From Chelonoidis abingdonii (Eukaryota; Chordata; Testudines; Testudinidae), in assembly GCF_003597395.2 (NCBI RefSeq), contig NC_133771.1, positions 141,182,312-141,246,311 on the forward strand: DNA of 64,000 bases, in the 5' to 3' direction. Below the pieces are notes generated by a model, which was given only the letters and a program-made list of their open reading frames with translations, did not search any database and was not told the origin of the DNA. A program made the position numbers and the translations under genes. The stretch's first letter is position 1. The number at the start of each line of letters is the position of its first letter. Below, one piece after another: positions 22,070 through 33,144 of this stretch.

Positions 22070-24120
22070 CAAATGTAGATAGCATTTGAGTCTCATCAAG
22101 AGCTTGCTATTCGAGAGCAGCTCTTATAATTTTTCCCTGTAATTATGCTGTGCAGTGGTTTAGAAAAGTGTTGAATTTGTTCATTCATACTCTAGCCTAT
22201 CAAAATAACCATATGTGACACAACAGTATATACTGTAATCGTGAGACACATTCATGATCACAAAATACTATTGCCTTTGGGAGTCCCAAAGATTTCAGAA
22301 TTTTGCATACAGGCTTCCATTAGGAGTAAAATTATAGTGTGAAAATATTTACCATCTAATGAAAGTAGGAATTCTAAAATGGAAAGTGCTTGTGGACAAT
22401 TTCCAGGCTCTCAAATAGCAGACATATTACAGTTTATCTGCATTTGCTGGGGGAACATTATCTGAGTTGTTAACTGAACTTTGCTTGAGATGGTAAGTGT
22501 TAGGCATCAGAATGACTAATGATAAGGAATCTGAAACACCAAGAAAGGTTGGAAACAAATGGTTTGTGGTTGTTCTGAATTTTTTTTTTTTTAGACCATC
22601 ACTATCATTACAATAATCCCAAAAGTAGAACTAAAAACTCCTTATCCTATTGTGAGCCACAAAATATATCTCAGTGACACATAAGTCTTAAAATAGCAAA
22701 TGGCAAGTGTTCCAAACTCAGTTCATGATTCAGACCTTGACTAAAGTGCTGTTAGCCTTTGTGTGAGAGAACAAGGAAACAGAGATAGGAGTAGATTAAT
22801 AATAATTATCCTATTTTTTCCAATAATTTTGGAACTGTATTAACTTGTTGATGATTGTTGTCTGAAAATGACATTTTTCTGTCAGTGGGATCATGGACAG
22901 GATTTTGAAGATTAAATTAGAATTATTTTAGTTGCTATATTTAGTAATTTTCCATAGTTTAAAATGTTGACTTAGGTCTTCAGATCAATGCACTGCATCA
23001 ATAATGTGTATGATACAACTTACTGGTAGTGCAGTGGAAATTCACTGCAGATTCCCTATAGTTACATGTGGTTGTTCCAGGGTAGAGAGAAGTTACTGCA
23101 TTGAGGGTCAGCCAAAGACAAAGGGAGTAAGATCAGAAGATAGGGGAAAAATCCTATTGTGTCCAAAAAAAGTGCACAAATGTATAAAACAGTCCAGCAG
23201 TAAGGTCCATGCAGTATACTCTCAAATGTCTGCCTGCCACAAATTTAGCTCTAAACCACATGTAATCTTATTTCCTTTTATTCTGATAAAACTACAAGAG
23301 AAATGTTACTGGCAAATATTTGCCTCAAATCTGTCTGCTTTTGCCAGAACAGACTATAGTGGAGGCTTCTGGCACTGGTAAGTCCACTGGGCAGAGAGGC
23401 AGTGAGAGTGGAAAGCAGCTGCGACCTCCCCTCTGCTTGGGAGACTAGTAGGAAAATAGTGATGTCTGGGGAGGTGCATGTCTTCAGCGAAGTCCTTGGG
23501 CAGATTTTGCCTTTGGAATTCCTGCAAAACTTGGATTTTATCTTAAAGCTGCTCAACCCTAGTAGAAGTCTCAAAATAGAGCAAGCAGCTACAATACCAC
23601 CTGTTCTCCCTTTTGGGGCATAGGGGTCCAGCTTGGGCAGCGGGAGGCACAGTGACACCTCTTGCCATCAATTTCTGTGAAGCTAACCTGCTGAATGATG
23701 TAACTTTAGTTTATATTGTACTAGGTTTGCTAAAATAAACTATTCCTACATCATTGAAAGCTTCCCATATTATTTATTGCAATAACTCAGGAATGTTGCC
23801 CTATGTTAAACTTTTGCTGGGTTGAAAGGTTTGATTGCATATAGCAACAAATTGCCAATTGTTAGTGGGTTCCTCATAGTCTAGTTGAAGAACTTTCATC
23901 TGCAGCAGGCTCTGACCTTCTTTGTTGTTCTCAGGCAAATAGAATTTTGTTGAGGTACCCCTCAACAAAACCTCTCTGATCCTTTACTTCAGCATAGAAC
24001 CAGCTCCCTCTACTTGCTCTGTGCTGACTTAAAATATGAGAGTTAAGATCACTTCATTTCAAAAAAGAAGTCTAGCCACATATACAGCATTCCTGTGTGA
24101 AATTTGGAATGTATGGAGTC
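22070..24120. other. Unassigned AT-rich noncoding DNA
   Basis: No gene or recognisable repeat seen. Open frames near 23004-23660 on both strands lack any motif. Confidence 0.5.
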
Positions 24121-24123
24121 TCC

Positions 24124-24138
24124 AGAGAGAGAGAGAGA

Positions 24139-24169
<31 letters not shown>
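24124..24169. repeat. (GA)n(CA)n compound microsatellite
   Basis: A GA run (24124-24140) passes directly into a CA run (24141-24169). It faces a TG run 46 bp downstream. Confidence 0.95.
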
Positions 24170-24170
<1 letters not shown>

Positions 24171-24215
24171 AACGATGGCCCTTGAAATCTGCAGAATTTA
24201 CCACTAGGGAAGGGG

Positions 24216-24239
24216 GTGTGTGTGTGTGTGTGTGTGTGT
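24216..24239. repeat. (TG)n microsatellite
   Basis: About 12 TG units, complementary to the CA run at 24141-24169 with a 46-bp spacer. Confidence 0.95.
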
Positions 24240-24483
24240 TTTTTCTGGTATATGAGAAATCATTTTGACATATTTTTACTTAAGTTTTTTGTTTTATTTA
24301 ACAGTTTTATATTCCATACAGTATAGTGTAGGTCCAGGAGTTGGACTGGCAAAGACAGTTGCAAATTATTAGCTTACTAATTTTTTTCTGCAGAGAAGGC
24401 TACTGAATTGTTTTGAGTGGACTAAAGTAGTAGAAAAGAGCTGAATAAACTCATCTTACATCTTGTTTCTACCTCCAGTTGTT

Positions 24484-24830
24484 CATTCTTTGTATTACAG
24501 TAGTGGCTTGCAATCACAGCAAAGATCGGGGCCCCATTATGCTAGGCACTCTACGGAGTGAGAATAATCTCTATTTTGAAGAGCTTAAAATCTAAATAGG
24601 CAAGACAGACAAAGGGTGGAAAGGTAAGGAAACAGGCTCAGAGAGAAGCTGGCCCAGATTCTCAAAGGTGTTTGAAATCAGTGGGAGTTAGGTGTCTAAA
24701 TACCTTTGTTGATCTGGGCTGGGGTGATTTGATCATGGTCAGACAGTAGGTCAGTGGCGGAGTGTGGAGTACAACCTTCCTGAGTCCCAGTCCACTGCCC
24801 TATCTATAAGATCATGCTGCCTCTCACTCC
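24484..24830 (+). mobile_element. CORE-SINE/MIR-like element with nested MITE
   Basis: The left part (TGTATTACAGTAGTGG, GGGGCCCCATTATGCTAGGC) and the right part (CAGTAGGTCAGTGGCGGAG, then CTGCCTCTC) keep the MIR/CORE-SINE order, including the 3' block around AGTCCCAGTCCACTGCCCTA. A small inverted-repeat element at 24652-24719 interrupts the core. Confidence 0.6.
24652..24719. mobile_element. 68-bp palindromic MITE nested in SINE
   Basis: The ends GCCCAGATTCTCAAAGG and CCTTTGTTGATCTGGGC are inverted repeats around AAATCAGTGGGAGTTAGG. This is a common reptile mini-element. Confidence 0.55.
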
Positions 24831-24834
24831 CCAG

Positions 24835-26920
24835 GAGAGACTCCTTCCACCTCTCTAGTCTTCACCTCATCCCCCAATGTGTATCAAAAGCGATCTTCCA
24901 CCCCAGAAGGTGGCACGCCCCACGCTCCCTATCCTCCATACATCTCATGCCACTTCCCGGCCCAGTACAGGATCTGTGCTGGTTTCTTGCTGCCTCTAAT
25001 CTCATCTGCTGCAGCAGTCATCTTCTCCTTTGCTGCTTCCCTGTCTGAGGAAGGTGGTGAGAATTGCCATTTGGAGGAGAGGAGAGGAGAGGAGGTGGGT
25101 TGTGTTGATACTGCCTCCACTCCCAAGGGTCCTCCTGACACAGCCATGTCTCCCTGTAACCAGAACTTTACCCGTTTCCCTGACAGCATTCCCAGAGCTG
25201 GGCTTCTGATTCCTGATGAAGCCAGCACACACAGAAAGATAAACTATGAGCTTTATGAAGTTGTTAATGTGCATGGCTTTATTTAACTTAAGCTGTGTGC
25301 GTGGGACTGGGGAAGGGGGAAAGGGAATCAATATTAGTTAAATGGAAAAGGACAATTAGTTTTTTTTAAAAAATTTTAAATTCCATCTAAGAAATTATAA
25401 ACAATTGAGAGTAAAAGACAAGATGATATAGATTAGTCTTAAAATCATAAGAGATAAAAATTGTGCAATTTTTAAGAAAATGCACAAGCACTAGCACTGT
25501 GGATGCCTATTAAAAAGGATATGGAGCCAGGGTGTGTCAAATAAATGTATAACATTATACAGTGCCATAGGATCAAAGGGTTGCATCTAAGCTAGTTTGG
25601 GACAGGGAACTGTCTTTGCAAGAACTGCTGTAGAAATGCAGAGATGATAATCTAATGATGTATCTTTTAATTAATGTTTCTACTTACTTTGCTCAAAAGG
25701 TTAAGCAAGACGGCAGCCAACATGCCCCACTTTTATAGTAAATTACAGTTCTCAGGAAATTGTTATACAGTCTGCCTAGAGTGCCCTTGCTATATGTATC
25801 ATAACATTTCCAACAAAGACACTTGTATAGCCATATGGACTTGTGCTGTGCATTTTATCACACACAGTCTAAAGTGGAAACAGCCCTGGTTGTAATTTCA
25901 TTTCAGTGATTGGCAGGTTGTTTCCTCAATTCCTGTTAAAGTTAACAGTTCTGTGTAATCACAGGTCATGCCAGTGAAAATTCAACACTTGGGGAATTGT
26001 CCATCCCAGAATATTGTGTTTCAACAGTTTCCAGAGACTGATTAAGTACATAGACAAACTTCCTTGCCCCAACTTAAAAACTGAATGATCAGATCTTCTA
26101 GCCAGTAGTTTACTAACTTTACTGCAAAACATTAGAAAGGGTTTTGGCTCAATATGATGTGACAGTGTGGTGCATACAGAGGTGGATACAGGTGAAGTTG
26201 TAAAGCTGCAAGGTGACTTGAGAATTATAAATTTACTCTCCAACTAAGGTGACCTTGGATTTGTTTCCTTATTGTACAATGAGAAGAATAAGTATTTTCT
26301 TCATATTTGGATTCAGTAGTAAGGTGAGACTGTAAATTACTAAGCTTAAGAGGTCAAAAAGCAATTTATGCATCCCATGATCCAAGAAGTGCTTGTGTAC
26401 CCACGACTAAGAAGCATACTGAGAGATGCCCTGATTCCTCAAAAAGAAGCAGAAATTGTGGAAGGAGGACTCCAAGAAAGAGGACAGCTGGGAGAGCTAG
26501 TTATTCTGAGTACAGTCATTAGAAGATGTAAATTGTGGTGGTAGAGAAATAGAACTATATCAATAACTGTGTCTATGAGGATTGAGAGAACCAAGTGGTT
26601 ACTTACCTTCTCCCACACTAGGCATCAAATATCACAGGAAAGTTGTTTAGCCTTGTGTAAACTATAGGGGGAGGCATCTGCAGTCACGGTACATTCTAGC
26701 ATCTCTTTTTCACTAAATCTAGCATCTAATTTCTCTTTCCCACATTTCGTAGTGTCATTCGTTTCACAGGTTGGAGTGCTACAAAAAAGGCTCACATTTA
26801 GGCTGACAGTGATATCCTGAGATGTGCTGCCCATTTTATATCTGAGTGCTAGATCGAGATGATACAATTTAGATAATGCTACTACAACAAGGGGAAGAAC
26901 TCAATTGGGTTTGTGAAGAC
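24835..26920. other. Unassigned noncoding DNA
   Basis: The sequence 24840-25310 is GC-richer with overlapping non-homologous open frames on both strands; the rest is AT-rich. A short stretch near 26245-26300 may be a MIR remnant. Nothing firmly supported. Confidence 0.45.
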
Positions 26921-26927
26921 TTATGTG

Positions 26928-27040
26928 ATTCATAGGTTCCAACACCAGGAGAGATCATTGTGATCATCTAGTCTGACCTCCTGTACAACACAGGCCGTAG
27001 AACTTCCCCCTCAAATAAATCGGAGCATATCTTTTTTTAA
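26928..27040 (-). mobile_element. CR1 3'-end fragment
   Basis: The plus-strand string GATCATCTAGTCTGACCTCC followed by TGTACAACACAGGCC is the reverse complement of the CR1 3' terminus. Only the tail of the element is present. Confidence 0.7.
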
Positions 27041-27044
27041 AAAA

Positions 27045-27530
27045 AAAAAAAATACAGTTTTGGTTTAAATGTGAATGGATGGTCTCTATTTTTATCTATA
27101 AGGGAATGATGGGAAAGAGAAGATAGCCTAATGCCTGATTCAGGATGTTCTGGTGATGCTGCTTTGTTTTGCCTTGTCTGTAGTTTAAGTTTCTAATAGT
27201 TTTTTCGGGGGGGCTTTTTTTAACTAACATCTTGATAAGTTGCAAGTTATATTTTCTTTTGGCTTTACTCTCTTTGCTTCCAGGATATTTGCATTTTGGC
27301 TGTATTTTAAAAGACAAAGGAAAATATAAAAGTTTCTATATTGCAGTTAACACTGTTTTTTGTTTTAAAAAACCCTCATTGAGAAGTGGAGCTACATGGA
27401 ATTACAGTTGGGGAATTTGCGTTTTCATTATACTTCTGTCTATGACTTGCTGTAGACCAGAAGCAAAAGAACCAACAGATAGTGGAGTATATCAGCCCTC
27501 CAACCCTCTCTTGGTGGCTTGATGTTCATG
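27045..27530. other. Unassigned noncoding DNA
   Basis: No feature recognised; the open frames here lack motifs. Confidence 0.45.
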
Positions 27531-27539
27531 AGAATTTGA

Positions 27540-28215
27540 GTGTGTGATAAAGACCATGATACCCTCAGAGAGTGGTGATGGAAAGAGAGATGGGGTAGCG
27601 AGAAGGGCAGATACTCAAGGGCATGGGAGACCCTAGGGAAAGACAAGAGATCTCATGGCTAAGGTGGAGGAGGAGACCCAAGGACTAGGGGGAAGGGGAC
27701 ACTTAGGAAGGAGGAGGGATCTCAAGGGGAGTGGGAGACTGGAAGGAATGATCATGTTGGGGTAGATTCCCATCGCAGGGGCCATAGAAAAGTGAGATAC
27801 AGGGAGGCAGAGAGATTCAGATGGGTTGGGGAGAAGAAGCAGGTGACCAAAAAGGTGTTGAGAAGGCAGTCTTGAGGGAGGAAGAGGTGTGGAAGGTTGA
27901 TGGAGACAATGGATTGCAAAGTAGGAACAAAGAAATGCTGCGGGGGATAAAGTTCAGCCCTGTGGAAGACAGGGAGCAAGGGAACAAGGATAACATACTG
28001 GAGAAGAAAGTAAGGGGCTGGACAACACTGTTGGGGCGGTGGGGGGATGGGAAATAATGAAAGACAATAGAGAATGAGAGGAAAGAAGGTGTTGAGAGAG
28101 GGGAGGAAGAGAGACTCAGAGAAATGGAGAAGCCTGGATAAAATGAGAGAACAATTGTGGGGGGGAAAGACAAGGATGGTGAGAAACTGAAGAGAAATGG
28201 AAGGTGGTAAAAGCT
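27540..28215. repeat. Purine-rich tract of about 675 bp
   Basis: The plus strand is dominated by GGGAGA/GGAAGG/GAGAGA-type units without a fixed period. The minus strand gives pyrimidine-rich open frames of Ser/Pro/Leu composition, which are compositional artefacts, not genes. Confidence 0.65.
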
Positions 28216-28239
28216 GTCCTTTTTTCTTTTCTTTTTTTA

Positions 28240-28282
28240 GTTAGTGCCATTTTAGGGTTAAGTTAGGGTTAGTGCCATTTTA
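28240..28282. repeat. Two-copy direct repeat with TTAGGG-like spacer
   Basis: GTTAGTGCCATTTTA occurs at 28240-28254 and again at 28268-28282, separated by GGGTTAAGTTAGG. Confidence 0.85.
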
Positions 28283-28299
28283 TTTGTTGTTCCTATATT

Positions 28300-28660
28300 T
28301 TTATCCTGTTTCCTTGGTAAACTTCCAAATTTCTTTCGGAATTTGGGATGGCTCTTTTGAGCCGTCATTGTTGTCTATTTATTTTGGATATTGTGGTAAA
28401 ATAGGTGTTCATTTGTTCTCTCTCTCACCATGCTCTCAGTGACCTCAGCCAGCATCCTTGCATTGCTGTTTGGGGGAAGACAGTTGCTGCTCCCTCATCT
28501 TTGATTCAATGGCCCAAGCCATTACTCTACTTGTACTTCTGCAAAGGCAGGATGGCTGATAGAAATGGAAATCAGAGGTGGAAGTAAAACTCAGAGCTTC
28601 GTGCACTCTAGTCAGAGGTGGGAGCCGGGGAGACAGAATAATAATCATCCCAAGGTATTG
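28300..28660. other. Unassigned noncoding DNA
   Basis: Nothing recognised. Confidence 0.45.
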
Positions 28661-28664
28661 TAAG

Positions 28665-28892
28665 AACTGAAGAACTGGCATATGAAATTGCAAGTTCAGT
28701 AGGAAAGATTTTTAAAAACTCTACCAAGTGGGTGGTGGGCCCCTATGACAAAAGACTAGCACATGTAGTACCTGTATTTAAGAAAGTGGGGGTAAGTGAA
28801 CTGGACAACTACAGATCTGTTAGTGTGACCTTTAGTAGCATACAAGGCTTTAGAACAAAATTTTAAGGAAAGAATAATTAAAAACATGAAAG
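28665..28892 (+). pseudogene. CR1-type LINE fragment, part 1
   Basis: Broken frames read FKKVGVSELDNYRSVSVTF-like sequence, corresponding to the YRPISLTS fingers block of CR1 reverse transcriptase. The fragment runs into a TA-flanked MITE and resumes after it. Confidence 0.65.
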
Positions 28893-28894
28893 TA

Positions 28895-29079
28895 CACCAC
28901 TATCCCGATATAACGCGCCCTGATTTAACACAAATTCAGATATAACGCGGTAAAGCAGCACTGGGGGGCGGGGCTGCGCGCTCCAATGGATCAAAGCAAA
29001 TTCGATATAATGCGGTTTCATCTATAACACAGTAAGATTTTTTGGCTTCCGAGGACAGCATTATATCAGGGTAGAGGTG
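28895..29079. mobile_element. Tigger-type MITE with TA target-site duplication
   Basis: The termini CACCACTATCCCGATATAAC and the right-end TTATATCAGGGTAGAGGTG are about 24-bp inverted repeats with a few mismatches. They are bordered by TA at 28893-28894 and 29080-29081. The interior is GC-rich with GATATAACGCGG-like blocks. It splits a CR1 fragment. Confidence 0.85.
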
Positions 29080-29081
29080 TA

Positions 29082-29330
29082 AATGGAAAATGGGATAAAA
29101 TGCAACATGGGTTTACCAAAGAGAGGTCATGCTAGACTAACCTGATATCTTTCTTTAATAACTTATTTTTAGATAGATTAGATCTATCTTTCTATGTCAG
29201 AACTTTGGTAAAGCATTAGATATGGTACCACATGAGAAATCATTACTTAAAAAGGACAATATGGGGATCAGTACAAGAATTGTAAGGTGGGTAATTCTAA
29301 TACTCATTTTAACAATATTAACACACAGAT
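29082..29330 (+). pseudogene. CR1-type LINE fragment, part 2
   Basis: The sequence resumes with NGIKCNMGLPKRGHARLT-like frames (the QHGFxxGRSCLTNL region of the RT palm) and then FGKALDMVPHEKSLLK, equivalent to the YLDFxKAFDxVPH block. Collinearity with 28665-28892 shows one copy interrupted by the MITE. Confidence 0.7.
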
Positions 29331-29470
29331 GAGCCAGACTGATTCCAGCTATGTATTTGTCAGTGTTCAGTTGAGACTGGAATCTTGGCATAAGCTGGCA
29401 TCTGATCTGCCCATGTCACACCTAGGTCCACTGATGGTATTATTTTTTGGTGACATTCTGTTTTAAGATT

Positions 29471-31380
29471 AATCATAGACTCATAGGTCAGAAGGGACCA
29501 ATATGATCATCTAGTCTGACCTCCTGCACAAAGCAGGCCACAGAACCCTACCCATCCACTTCTATAACAACTCCTAACCTATGTCTGAGTTATTGAAGTC
29601 TTCAAATTGTGTTTGAAGACCTCAAACTCAGAGAATCCACCAGAAATGCGCACCGCATGCCCATGCTGCAGAGGAAGGCGAAAAACTCATCCAGGGCCCT
29701 CTGCCAATGCTGCACTGGAGGAAAATTCCTTCCCGACCCCAAAATATGGCAATACTAAACCCTGAGCATGTGACAGACTCACCAGCCAGCACTCAGGAAA
29801 GAATTCTCTGCAGTAACCAGATCCCATCCCACTCACAGACCATTGAGGCAGACTATCTGCTGATAATCCAAGATCAACGTTGCCCAAATAAAACGAATCC
29901 TATCATACCATCCCTTCCATAATTTATCAAGCAGTCTTAAGACAGATACATCTTTTGCGCCCCACTGGTATCAACGTCAAATCTACTCCCTTGAAGGAAG
30001 GCTGTTCGAGAACCTCACTCCTCTAATGTTAGAACCTTCGTCTAATTTCAAGTCTAAACTTCCGTAATGTCCAGTTTGTACCCTTTGTCCTTGTTCTACA
30101 TTAGTACAAGCTTAAATAATCCTCTCCCTCCCTAATATTAATCCCTTTGAATATATTATATAGAGCAAGATATCCCCTGCAGCCTTCCTGGCTAGGTTAA
30201 ACAAGCCAAGCTCTTTGAGTCTCCTTCTCTGAAGAAGATTTCCTATTCTCTGGATCATCTAGTAGCCCGCTCTGAACTGTTTCCAGGTTAGGAATTCATC
30301 CTGCTTAAAACTATGGAGACCAAATGCCCACAGTAATCCCAGGTGAGCGTCTCACCAGTGCCTTATAAAACGGACTACACACCTCTATATTTTGCTGGAC
30401 AATACCCGTCGCTGAGGCATCCTAAACAGCGACTTTGTCTTTTTTAACGGGCCATATTCGCATTGGCTGCGCTCTAGTAGTCATTCTGCGATCTAATCAA
30501 TACCTCATCAAGGTCCTTCTCTCCTCATGTTAGTATTCAACTGATGTGTCCCTAATGTATATCTAAAATTCTTATTCTTCAATCCCTAAGTGTATGACTA
30601 TGCACTTTCCATATTAAAATTCCCATAGCCTTACTATTACCTCAGTTTCCAGGTTATTCAGATCTTCCTGGTATGAGAATCAGTCTTCTCTGTGTTATGC
30701 AATAGCCCCAGCTTTGTGTCATCCAGAACTGTATTAGCACTATTCACACTCTTGTGCATGGATCAGTAATAAAAAGGTTAAATAAGATTGGTGTCCCAAA
30801 CTGATCCTTGAGGATCACTAGTAACCCCTCCTCAGCTGACAGTTCACCCTTCATATACCGTTGGAGTCTCCCCTTTAACGCGTTCCCTATATCCACTTAC
30901 ATTTTCATATTCCATTTCCCATCTTTTCCATTTCACAACTAACAATTCTCACATGTGGAAGCCGGTTGTCCCATGCCTTACTTACGAATCGAGGGAAATG
31001 AGATCTATCTGCCATGTCTTTGTGCTAAACTAATCTGGTCACTCCCTATTCTCGAAGAAAGAGATCAGGTTGTATTGTCCACGATCTAGCCTTATAGCTA
31101 ATACCATGTGTGTAAATTTGTCCCAAATTACGATTGACCGTCAACTGTCCTTAATATTCTCCTCACCCACAATGTTCAAAACTCTACATACACACAGAAT
31201 GGTCAATGTTAACAGGCCTATGAGTTACTCGGATATCACTTTTTTTTCTTGTCTGAAATCGGACACTAATGTTAGCAATCTCAGTCGTACGGTAATGACC
31301 GCTGAGTTTACTGTAAGTTTTGGCCAGTTTGATAAAGTGGACAGGAACGATGGTATTACCTTTGCCATTTAGTGCTGTTA
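29471..31380 (-). mobile_element. CR1 LINE, minus orientation, heavily decayed
   Basis: The plus strand starts with the reverse complement of a CR1 3' end (ACTCATAGGTCAGAAGGGAC, GATCATCTAGTCTGACCTCC). It continues through 3' UTR (GGAGGAAAATTCCTTCCCGA) into antisense ORF2 sequence such as CTTTGAGTCTCCTTCTCTGA and TTTGTGTCATCCAGAACTG. The first 400 bp stay close to the consensus I recall. From about 29870 on, small insertions and deletions become frequent and no long frame survives. Its far end abuts the hAT foldback element. Confidence 0.75.
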
Positions 31381-31781
31381 TCCTTTTTAAGGTAGTGCTG
31401 TTGTGGGGTAGTGCTTAATTGGTGCGATTTAATTGGTGCTGTATAAACATAAAAATATCATTTAAATATTTTTGGACATGTTTTTCTACATTTTCAAATA
31501 TTTGATTCAGTTGCAACACAAAATACAAAGTGTATAGCAGTCACATTATATTTTCGATTACAAATATTTGCACTGTAAAAAGCATAAATAAAATTTTTCA
31601 ATTCACGTAATACAATGTACTGTAGTGTGCAATCTCTTTATCATGAAGTTGAACTATACAAATGTAGAATATGTCCAAGAAAAGATAACTTCATAAAAAT
31701 AAAACAATGTAAACTTCAAAGCCTACAAGTCCATCAGTCCTACGTCTTGTTCAGCCAATCAACATCAAACAGCTTTGTTTA

Positions 31782-32129
31782 TCATTTGCCGGAGATAAAT
31801 CTGCGCTGCGTTCTTGAGTTTACAATGTCACCTGAAGGTGGAAGATCACAGTTGGATGGCAGCTGTAGTGTAGCTCGGTGTCTGCAAGATAATGTGATAG
31901 CTGTGCGGTAAAGATTTATACCGTCCCACCCATCAAGTTTTCGAGAACATTCGCAGATATGCGTCCATGCTGAATCGCTCGATAACAGATCCAAGTCAGG
32001 CGACTGCTCGGTTCCAGTTTCATTATCTGAGTCAGATGCCACCAGTAGAAGGTTGATTTTCTTTTTTGGTGGTTTGGGTTCTGTGGTTTCTGCATCAGAG
32101 TGTTGCTCTTTTAAGACTTCTGAAAGCAT
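31782..32129 (-). pseudogene. hAT transposase C-terminal part (minus strand)
   Basis: The frame reads MLSEVLKEQHSDAETTE, PPKKKINLLLVASDSD and, near its end, SGDIVNSRTQRRFISGK. It resembles the region before and within the hAT C-terminal dimerisation domain (canonical CERLFSxSGDIVNKKRxxLSPxNV), with internal deletions and frameshifts that remove the CERLFS block. It is not a functional transposase. The resemblance to ZBED-type host proteins reflects their shared hAT origin. Confidence 0.6.
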
Positions 32130-32219
32130 GCTCCAGATCTCATCCCTCTCAGATTTTGGAAGGCTACTTCAGATTTTTAGACCTTGGGTCCAGTGCTGTA
32201 GCTATCTTTTTATCTTTAC

Positions 32220-32418
32220 GGGAGGAATAGCTCAGTGGTTTGTGCATTAGCCTGCTAAACCCAGGGTTGTGAGTTCAGTCCTTGAGGGGGCCACTTAGGG
32301 ATCTGGGGCAAAAATCAGTACTTGGTCCTGTGAGTGAAGGCAGGGGGCTGGGCTCAATGACCTTTCAAGGTCCCTTCTAGTTCTAGGAGATACATCTCTG
32401 ATTATTTATTAAATTAAA
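32220..32418 (+). mobile_element. tRNA-derived SINE with CR1-like 3' end
   Basis: The head resembles a tRNA gene, with an A box (TAGCTCAGTGG, 32228-32238) and a B box (GGTTGTGAGTTCAGTCC, 32265-32281). The body is followed by GGCTCAATGACCTTTCAAGG, resembling a CR1 3' end, and an AT-rich tail. This is the layout of chelonian Pol III SINEs thought to borrow CR1 machinery, and it is one of the best indicators of turtle origin. It inserted into the foldback hAT element. Confidence 0.85.
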
Positions 32419-32639
32419 TTTTTAGAAATCTCACATTGGTACCTTCTTTGCGTTTTGTCAAGTCTGCAGTGAAAGTGTTCTTAAAACGAACAACATGCTG
32501 GGTCATCATCTGAGACTGCTATAACATGAAATATATGGCAGAATGTGGGTAAAACAGAGCACGGGGCATACAGTTCTTCCATCGAGGAGTTTAGTCACAA
32601 ATTTAATTAATTCATTATTTTTTCAACGAGCATCTTCAG

Positions 32640-32860
32640 CGTAGAAGCACGCCCTCTGGAATAGTGGCCGAAGAATGAAGGGGCGTATGAAGGTTTAGCA
32701 CATCTGGCATGTGAATACATTGCAATGCTGGCTACAAAAGTGCCATTCGAATGCCTGTTCTCATATTCAAGTGACACTGTAAATAAGAAGTGAGTAACAT
32801 TATCTCCCGGAAATGTAAACAGACTTGTTTGTCTGAGTGATTGGCTGAACCAGAAGTAGG
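32640..32860 (+). pseudogene. hAT dimerisation domain remnant (plus strand)
   Basis: The plus strand reads RPLE, then AHLACEYIAMLATKVPFECL, FSYSSDTVNKK, LSPGNVNRLVCLSDWLNQK, the hAT C-terminal dimerisation domain with stops after NKK and after the final LNQK. It is the inverted partner of the minus-strand remnant at 31782-32129. Confidence 0.7.
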
Positions 32861-33144
32861 AGTGAATGGACTTGTAGGCTCTAAAGTGTTACATTGTTGT
32901 GTTTTTGAGTGCAGTTATGTAACAACAAAATTCTACATTTGTAATTTGCACTTTCATGATAGAGATTTGCACTACAGTACTTATGAGCTGAATTGAAAAA
33001 CACTATTTCTTTTATCATTTTTACAGTGCAAATATTTGTAAAAAAAAAAAGATAATATAAAATGAGCACTGAACACTTTGTATTCTGTTTTGTAATTGAA
33101 ATCAATATATTTGAAAAGGTAGAAAAACATTTTTTTTTTCAAAC

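Larger units (their letters stand above)
31385..33140. mobile_element. Foldback hAT element (inverted arms, SINE inside)
   Basis: The left part (31485-31990) and right part (32640-33135) are diverged reverse complements: both contain ACAAATATTTGCACTGTAAA-like sequence and both encode the hAT transposase C-terminus, on opposite strands. The unit between the arms is antisense transposase-derived sequence carrying a tRNA-type SINE at 32220-32418. The left side has an extra terminal segment (31385-31480) that the right side lacks. This looks like a deletion derivative of a hAT element with very long inverted ends, a type I recognise as frequent in turtles. Confidence 0.65.

Noticed and set aside
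27817..28173. 118-codon Ser/Leu/Pro-rich minus-strand frame
   Set aside because: It is the complement of a purine-rich tract; the composition alone explains it.
28250..28275. Interstitial telomeric repeat
   Set aside because: Only two imperfect TTAGGG-like units are present.
32220..32300. tRNA gene
   Set aside because: A and B boxes are present but the sequence continues into a SINE body and CR1-like tail and lacks a full tRNA fold.
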